Source: Geotalea toluenoxydans JCM 15764
GTDB lineage: Bacteria > Desulfobacterota > Desulfuromonadia > Geobacterales > Geobacteraceae
DNA length: 64,000 nucleotides
Assembly: GCF_001311985.1 (NCBI RefSeq)
Contig: NZ_BBCJ01000012.1
Location: 1-64,000, forward strand
Direction: 5' to 3'
In this document: positions 58,203-64,000 of the stretch, in pieces
Position numbering within the stretch: position 1 is the first letter of the stretch
How the letters are laid out: each line of letters starts with the position of its first letter
The notes under the pieces: model-generated
Told to the model about the DNA's origin: nothing
The model's database searches: none
Seen by the model: only the letters and a program-made list of their open reading frames with translations
Program-made: the position numbers and the translations under genes

Positions 58203-59360
58203 ATGAGTGATACCTTCAAAAAAAATAGCGCGGTCTGTGCTGCCTTCGGGCTATCCCTGGCGCTGCATGTGGCCCTGTTTTTCCCGTTTGCCGATTACGG
58301 CAGCTACAACTTTGCCAGGCCGGTGTCTTCGGCCGGAGCGGTCATGGTCGATCTGGCAATGGCCCAAGGTAAATCAGCGGCCAAGTCCCATGTGGCGAAA
58401 ACATCATCGGCCGGTACAAAAGCCGGGAAGCCCTACGTTTCTCGTGCAGCATTCTCCTACGACACACCTGCAGCCCCTCTCAGAGAACAGGATCAAGAAG
58501 CGCTTTCCGGTGCACATGTTGCCGAGCAAACCACTACTATCCCTGCAGAACAAGCAGCATCAAAAAAAGAAACAAGCACCGAGCACCTTTCCAAGTCCCT
58601 GCTGCAAGAATTGCCTCCTCCCCTGCGCACTGCCGGCGAGTTCACCACCACATCCCATGAACGGCTCAACTACCGCATCAGCCTTCTGGGAATGCCCATC
58701 GGCGTTGCCGAACTGGAGGCGAAAAACGATAAAGGGGAAATGAAAATTTCTCTGAAGGTTAAATCCACTCCTGCCATTTCCGCCGTTTACCCCATCGACG
58801 ACCTGATCGAGACCCGCCACATCGCCGGCAATTTCATCATCACCAAAATTCGGCAGCAGGAAGGGAACTTCAGGAGCCACCGGGGCTTCACCATCTTTCT
58901 GCGCGACAGGAGCGTCTTCTGGATCGACCTTTTGCGCAATCGTACCAGCAGGGAAACCATTCCCAATTCCCAGGTGCTCGATCTCATATCTGCCTTTTAT
59001 TTCCTGAGGAACCGTCCGCTGCAGGTCGGCAACACGGAAGAGCTCCATGTTTATGACAGTGATACCTATACTTCGGTTCCGGTGGAAATCCTCCGTCGCG
59101 AGCGGATCAGCCTGCCCGGATTCAGGCACTCGGAAACGCTGGTGGTGAAGCCCAACCTGAAGACCGACGGCATCTTCAAGAGAACCGGCGATGTGACCAT
59201 CTGGCTCACTGACGATGAGTACAAGGTGCCGGTGCGCATGGAAACAAGCATACCTCTCGGCAAGATCACGGCAGAACTTGTTTCGTCCCAGGTTGATAAG
59301 CTGGAACCGGCCACACCCATTTCTCCCGTCCCCCCGTTACCCAAAGGGGTAACGCCCTAA
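58203..59360 (+). CDS. DUF3108 protein with N-terminal membrane anchor
   Basis: 385 aa from the ATG at 58203. The N-terminal helix 'AVCAAFGLSLALHVALFFPF' resembles a TonB-like signal anchor. A Ser/Ala/Gln-rich low-complexity linker (about 40-150) leads to a C-terminal DUF3108 beta-rich domain ('ERLNYRISLLGMPIGVAELE…VYPIDDLIETRHI…DKLEPATP'). DUF3108 proteins are periplasmic or outer-membrane associated with no assigned activity. It lies between two cytochrome conduits, behind a terminator, so it may be independent; the ribosome site is weak. Confidence 0.75.
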   Translation: MSDTFKKNSAVCAAFGLSLALHVALFFPFADYGSYNFARPVSSAGAVMVDLAMAQGKSAAKSHVAKTSSAGTKAGKPYVSRAAFSYDTPAAPLREQDQEALSGAHVAEQTTTIPAEQAASKKETSTEHLSKSLLQELPPPLRTAGEFTTTSHERLNYRISLLGMPIGVAELEAKNDKGEMKISLKVKSTPAISAVYPIDDLIETRHIAGNFIITKIRQQEGNFRSHRGFTIFLRDRSVFWIDLLRNRTSRETIPNSQVLDLISAFYFLRNRPLQVGNTEELHVYDSDTYTSVPVEILRRERISLPGFRHSETLVVKPNLKTDGIFKRTGDVTIWLTDDEYKVPVRMETSIPLGKITAELVSSQVDKLEPATPISPVPPLPKGVTP

Positions 59361-59394
59361 ACACTCAAATCTCTCATCCTCACCTTCAATCCTC

Positions 59395-59466
59395 CTTGCC
59401 CAACTCCCTGCCAGGACCCCCCTGCTCACTGGCGTTCGCTTCCCCCCTATGGCATAGGGGGATGAG
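59395..59466. repeat. CCCCCCT/AGGGGG intergenic repeat
   Basis: Contains CCCCCCTATGGCATAGGGGG, a near-palindrome related to the G/C-block elements elsewhere in the window. Confidence 0.65.
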
Positions 59467-59606
59467 GGCCGTGTATTTTGCAGTTAAAAATAATTTTCTC
59501 CCGCAGTGAATAATAGAGAAAGGATGGTAAATTTGTACAAGCAAATTAAGCGTAACTAATTAAATGAGCTGTCGTTCTACCAATAATGGAAAGGAGGGTT
59601 CACTGA

Positions 59607-60833
59607 ATGGGCTACAAAAGGGTCTGGCATTGGTTGTTACTGGTCTTTCTGCTGAGCGGGACAAGCGGCTGGGCAGCGGAAATACATGGCCGCAGTTCCA
59701 CCCAGGTGCTCTGGTTCAATGACTTCTATAACGGTCGCCAGATTGAAGCAGCCGAGTATCTTCGTCTTTCTGCAACAAAGCTGACCAGTGACGGCAAGTT
59801 TTCCATTTACGGCTATGGCCGAGGAACACAGGACTTTACCAATGGCGAGGGGCTGAATGGGCGCCTATACTTTCTGTATGGCGACTATCGCGATCTGCTG
59901 AATGTATTCGATGTGAAGGTCGGCCGTCAGTTCGTCAACCTTTCGGCAGGAACCACCATTATCGATGGCGGCGAACTGATCGTGAAGAATATCGGTCCTG
60001 CTGGCCTGACGGTATTGGGAGGCCGTGATGTGGTTTTCGGGATCGACGGCGAGTTGGGGCATGCCGGAAACTATGCCTTTGGCGCTGCGGCTTATCTGAA
60101 CGGCCTGAGAAAGACCGACCTTGATATAAGCTGGCTTCGCAAATGGGATTCGGGGGATGTTTCCCGGGACATCATGGGAGCGTCATTCAAGCAGTATCTG
60201 TTGGACCGGGTGAAGCTTTACGGCAATGCCCGCTATGACCTGACTGCCGAGGTATTCAACGAGGTTCTCGGCGGGGTCAAATATTTTCCCTCTGCCAATC
60301 TGGTGCTGACCGGAGAATGGTTCCAGAGCTACCCCACCTTTGATACCACCGATATCTTTTCCGTCTTTGCCGCCGACAGATACCAGGAAGGGGTTATTCG
60401 GGCAGATTACACAATCAACAAGATGCTGTCGGTCTATGGTGGCTATAACAGGGAAGAGTTCGGGGACGGGGCCAGCGCCAACGTCATCGAGGCCGGCGTA
60501 AATCTGCGGCCGCTGCCCGATCTGCAGCTCACCTTCGAATACGACCGGCGTGTCGGTATCGGCAGTGATGACAGCAAGCTGGACGGCGGGCTGTTCGAGG
60601 CGGCGTGGGATATGACCAAAGCCTTTCAGCTGGCAGGCGGTTTGGGTGTCGATGCCTATGATCGTGAAATCTTCCACAGCTCAACGGGTGAGCAGATTGC
60701 GCAGAAATACTGGCTAGGCAGCAGGCTGAAGCTGGCCAATAACATGAGTGCCTCTCTGCGCATCGAAGATGACATCAATGTGACTTACAACAACAACGTT
60801 CAAGGACGTTTCATCTTTAATTACGATTTCTAG
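59607..60833 (+). CDS. Outer-membrane porin-like beta-barrel of conduit 2
   Basis: 408 aa, paralogue of the porin at 54352 along its whole length (shared 'AEIHGRSSTQ', 'NGEGLNGRLY', 'KIGRQFVNL'/'KVGRQFVNL', 'IIDGG', 'YGNARYDLTAE', 'FNYDF' end). Signal peptide ends near 'SGWAA'. It is intact and precedes the nonahaem cytochrome by ten bases. The ribosome site AAAGGAGGG matches that of conduit 1. Confidence 0.86.
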   Translation: MGYKRVWHWLLLVFLLSGTSGWAAEIHGRSSTQVLWFNDFYNGRQIEAAEYLRLSATKLTSDGKFSIYGYGRGTQDFTNGEGLNGRLYFLYGDYRDLLNVFDVKVGRQFVNLSAGTTIIDGGELIVKNIGPAGLTVLGGRDVVFGIDGELGHAGNYAFGAAAYLNGLRKTDLDISWLRKWDSGDVSRDIMGASFKQYLLDRVKLYGNARYDLTAEVFNEVLGGVKYFPSANLVLTGEWFQSYPTFDTTDIFSVFAADRYQEGVIRADYTINKMLSVYGGYNREEFGDGASANVIEAGVNLRPLPDLQLTFEYDRRVGIGSDDSKLDGGLFEAAWDMTKAFQLAGGLGVDAYDREIFHSSTGEQIAQKYWLGSRLKLANNMSASLRIEDDINVTYNNNVQGRFIFNYDF

Positions 60834-60843
60834 AAAGGGGGGT

Positions 60844-61623
60844 ATGGCGGTGAAAAACTGGTTTTTTGTCTTTCTGCTGATTTCCTTGCCGGCTGTCTAT
60901 GTGCAGCAGGCAGTCGCCCAGAAGGAGTCCCACCGGGATTATGCTTCCATGAAAGTTGTCGAGTGCAACGACTGTCACAAGAATGAGGGGGTCGCACTCA
61001 ATCACGATGCCGACTGGCTGCGGGGGCACCGGCTGCCGGCCCAGAAGGGTGTATCCAACTGCGGGCAGTGCCATGATCAGTCCTATTGCCTTGACTGCCA
61101 TACGGGGGGAGGCATCAATGCCGATCTTTCAACCCAGAATTACCGGCGGGATTATATCCCCAAAAGTCACAAGAGCGACTGGATAGAGATCCATCCCATA
61201 AAGGCCCAGGATAATCCCCAGTCCTGCACCCGCTGTCATGACCAGAAAAACTGCCAGGATTGCCACTCCCGGTACCGGTCCACAGACCTGCAGTTCCAGT
61301 CCCACCGGCGCCAGTTCCGGGACATCAAGGTCAGCGATATCGGCCCGAACCATGCCATCTTCACTACCGCCCAATGTCCCACATGCCATCAGGGGGGGAT
61401 TCTGCCGAGCCATCAATGGTCATCGGATCATGCCTCGGAGGCGCGGCGCAATCTGCAGTCCTGCGGTACCTGCCACAGTGACGGCGATGTCTGCATGACC
61501 TGCCATAGCGCGCGCACCGGTCTCAAGATCAATCCCCATCCACGGAACTGGAACGGGATCAAGGGCAACTACAGGGACAAGAGCAGCGGCAGGACCTGCG
61601 TCCGCTGCCATGACAGATTTTAA
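60844..61623 (+). CDS. Periplasmic nonahaem c-type cytochrome of conduit 2
   Basis: 259 aa and intact. It has a signal peptide and nine CxxCH motifs: CNDCH, CGQCH, CLDCH, CTRCH, CQDCH, CPTCH, CGTCH, CMTCH and CVRCH. It aligns with the octahaem protein at 55582 except for the extra segment around CPTCH ('ISDIGPNHAIFTTAQCPTCH' region), which contributes the ninth haem. This provides the intact reference for the frame repair in that paralogue. Confidence 0.92.
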   Translation: MAVKNWFFVFLLISLPAVYVQQAVAQKESHRDYASMKVVECNDCHKNEGVALNHDADWLRGHRLPAQKGVSNCGQCHDQSYCLDCHTGGGINADLSTQNYRRDYIPKSHKSDWIEIHPIKAQDNPQSCTRCHDQKNCQDCHSRYRSTDLQFQSHRRQFRDIKVSDIGPNHAIFTTAQCPTCHQGGILPSHQWSSDHASEARRNLQSCGTCHSDGDVCMTCHSARTGLKINPHPRNWNGIKGNYRDKSSGRTCVRCHDRF

Positions 61624-61658
61624 ACAAAGATAAATATACTGGAAAGGAGGAATCATCA

Positions 61659-63917
61659 ATGGGCAGAAGCGTATCGTTGCAGTTGTTCCTTGCCGTTTTC
61701 CTGGTGTCCGGGTTGCTTGGCGGCTGCGGCTCGTCCAAGAAAGAAGGTGAGCAACAGACTCAGGTGAGTGCCCCAACCAAAGTGGGTTCCGAAAGCTGTA
61801 CCAACACCTGTCATAGTACCACCAGGGATATTACCGGCAATATCATCGCCCAGGCCTGGGCAAATACCACCCATACGACCGTGCAGGGCGTCCAGTGCGA
61901 GGATTGTCACGGCGGCGGCAGCATGCACTGGGGTGTCGGGCCGATGCCGTTCCCCATTCCCCAGGCCGAGCAATGCAGTCAGGCCAGCTGTCATGCCTCT
62001 TTCCTTTCGGGCTTCAATCAGACCGCCCATGCCAACACCCACGCGGAAGGGGCGCCTTTCGGGCCTGACAAGTTTTTCTTCCAGGGAGACCCCGGCAGCG
62101 GCCAGGCAAGTCTGAGAACAAGAAACGGGACTGATATTCAGGAGGTTACGCCGACCGGTCAGCCTGTGAACAAATCGCAGCACATCGTAGAATGCTCGGT
62201 CTGCCATAATCCCAACCAGCGTTTCGTCGCCTACAGCACCAATCTGTTCAGGCCGTTCCAGAGGAATTTCCCCAGCGACACCGGTGAGGATTCCCAGAAC
62301 CAGAATGGGGAAGACAGCAACTTCCAGAGCCGATACATCAACCCGGCGGTTTCCTGTGCCGGTTGCCATGATGCCCATCAGCCGCAACAGATGGTAACCA
62401 TTCCACAGCGTACAACGCCGGTGGGTTATTCCATTTATCGCAGATACAGCACTCCTGAGCTGGGGCGGATTCAGGGAACCATCTTTCAGCCCAATGGGGT
62501 GGTGCTGACCGGAGTTCCAGTTGCCGGCACCGCCACCAACAACAATGAAGTCAGTCCGGAACTGCTCTGCGCTGCCTGCCATACGGTCAGCAAATACAAG
62601 TTTTCCAATCTCTCCACCCACCAGAGCAACGTCTATCCCCAGTGGACCCATTCGGGACATGGTGAAAGAGAAAAGCCGGCCTGGGCCGAGTTTTCAGCAA
62701 ACCTGCGGGGTACATCAATCCACTTACAGGGCTCGCTTATACTGATCTCGGCCATACCACCAGCTATCCCGTCGATATGGCACTCAGGAGTTATGGCGCC
62801 ACCGCAAGTGCAACGAGCAATCAGGGTAACAACAATTTTGCCTGCTTCAAATGCCACAACGGCCTCACCTCTATTGCATACCAGAAAAATATCCAGGGAA
62901 CACCGGCAGCGCCGGTAGTCTTCGGAGATGCCAGCGCTACCTGCATCACCTGCCACGATCCACACCAAAAAGGCACCTTTGCCGGCGGGGCAAATACCAC
63001 CAGCAACATCCGTGTTCCGGTGGCAATGACCAATTACTCAACTGCCAACGTCAAGGTCTTCGGCAATGTCTTCCTGGATAATCAGCCGATCCCCCAGAAC
63101 AATGCCAACGAGACCATCTGCATTTTCTGTCACCAGGGCCGGGAGAGCGGCTTCACCCTATATCGGGCCAAGCTGGCGCCGGGCAAAAGCTCTGCCGGCG
63201 CGTTCTTCAATCCCCACTACCTGGCACCGCAGCAATGCTGTGGGGAGCCAACGGTTACGAATTCAGCGGAAAATCCTACAGTGCCAATGTGGCCCATCAG
63301 CAAGCAAACTGTGCCAGCTGCCACATGGATAATGCCACCGAAGACGACACCATCGGCGGACATAGCTGGAATCCGAACGTCGCTTCCTGCAATACCTCCA
63401 GTTGCCACGGCGGAGGAGTCGGCCCAGCTGTTGCGGCAAAACCGGGCACCGCTGCACCTGAGGTCAACGCTTACCGGGCTGCCTTCGATACCAGCGATTA
63501 TGATGCAGCGGTGCTCTTGAGCCGATAGCAGTTGAAATAAAAGGCCTTCAGGACAAACTGATCGCCCTTCTTGCCGCCAACGGCATTTTCTATACGGATC
63601 TCAAGTATCCCTATTTCTTTGCCGATCCCGCCTTTACCACCAACTACACGGCCTGGAACACGGCGACCGGAGGTACAACAGCTTTCAAGGCTGCGTTCAA
63701 TCTGCAATTCATCATCAAGGGGCTACCATCCGCGGCAACATCTCAAACGGCTGTGCCCAATGCTTCTGCAGCCGTGCATAACCACAAATACATTATCCAG
63801 TTGCTCCGCGATTCATACGAGGAATACAACGCGGTGGCAGCAGCCAAAGGGGCAACCCTTTCAGGTGTGAGGCCGGCGGGTACAAGACCTGCAACTGTCT
63901 ATGGTCCGGGTCAGTAA
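61659..63917 (+). CDS. Outer-membrane multihaem lipoprotein cytochrome of conduit 2 (frameshifted)
   Basis: About 753 aa with single-base losses near 62708, 63228 and 63517. The lipobox is 'LLGGC'. Canonical haem motifs are CEDCH, CSVCH, CAGCH, CAACH, CFKCH, CITCH, CIFCH and CASCH. Unusual spacings also occur: CTNTCH (CX3CH), CSQASCH and CNTSSCH (CX4CH). That gives eight to eleven haems. The C-terminal region 'SAAVHNHKYIIQLLRDSYEEYN' is typical of Geobacter Omc cytochromes. It is longer than its conduit 1 counterpart and only distantly similar to it. It should be the surface-exposed exit of conduit 2. Confidence 0.86.
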
Positions 63918-63940
63918 GGAGTTTTTTTGAGAATGGAACA

Positions 63941-63974
63941 GCAAAAAGCCCCGAGGTCTCTTCGGGGCTTTTTG
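63941..63974 (+). terminator. Terminator of conduit 2 operon
   Basis: A 14-bp stem (GCAAAAAGCCCCGA pairing with TCGGGGCTTTTTGC), with an A tract before and a T tract inside the 3' arm, 24 bp after the cytochrome stop. Confidence 0.92.
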
Positions 63975-64000
63975 CATTGAATCGAACACAAATCCGATTC

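Overview
The window looks like chromosome from a Geobacter/Geotalea-type bacterium (Desulfuromonadota, Geobacterales). The evidence is gene content: two selenocysteine-containing respiratory formate dehydrogenases with their own cofactor genes, two porin plus multihaem cytochrome conduits of the Geobacter outer-membrane type, a sigma-54/NtrC-style two-component system, a carboxy(nor)spermidine polyamine pathway and an acetate-type sodium symporter. The species is inferred, not proven.

Layout. 1-4.9 kb (minus strand): pta, then a molybdenum/tungsten operon (tupB-tupC-moeA-moaC) behind a recognisable Moco-type riboswitch with a terminator. 4.9-6.3 kb (plus): moaA and a MOSC-domain gene. 6.4-9.8 kb (minus): an NtrC-family regulator and its histidine kinase. 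10.1-16.4 kb (plus): formate dehydrogenase 1 (fdnG with UGA selenocysteine, fdnH, an NrfD-type membrane subunit, mobA, tatA) behind a near-consensus sigma-54 promoter with two matching upstream sites. 16.6-20.4 kb: accessory genes (glycine-zipper stress protein, AAA/DUF4143 ATPase, MqsA-like antitoxin with only a stump of its toxin, orphan lipoprotein). 20.8-26.9 kb: formate dehydrogenase 2 (fdnG, fdnH, cytochrome b fdnI, fdhE, second mobA). 27-30 kb: large lipoprotein, fdhD. 30.2-34.8 kb: Rrf2 regulator and sulfate ABC transporter. 35-47 kb: mixed housekeeping genes (secreted repeat protein, NamZ-like, rhomboid, a degenerate phosphoglucose-isomerase relative, truD, symporter cluster, deacetylase, proC). 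47-52.5 kb: XRE-cupin regulator, carboxynorspermidine dehydrogenase and decarboxylase, arginine decarboxylase. 52.6-53.8 kb: MFS transporter. 54.3-63.9 kb: two successive sets of outer-membrane porin, periplasmic 8- or 9-haem cytochrome and multihaem lipoprotein, separated by a DUF3108 gene.

How it fits together: tungstate/molybdate uptake, molybdopterin synthesis (moaA, moaC, moeA), guanylylation (two mobA), sulfuration (fdhD), maturation (fdhE) and Tat export (tatA) all serve the two periplasmic formate dehydrogenases. These feed electrons to the quinone pool through two different membrane subunits. The cytochrome conduits could carry electrons out of the cell.

Two properties colour everything. 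First, about 40 single-base (occasionally two-base) losses, nearly all explainable as collapsed runs of the same base, break otherwise normal genes. I read these as consensus errors and give whole-gene coordinates. Second, 7-bp tandem repeat arrays and other small intergenic repeats sit at gene ends and often contain the stop or start codon of the adjacent gene.
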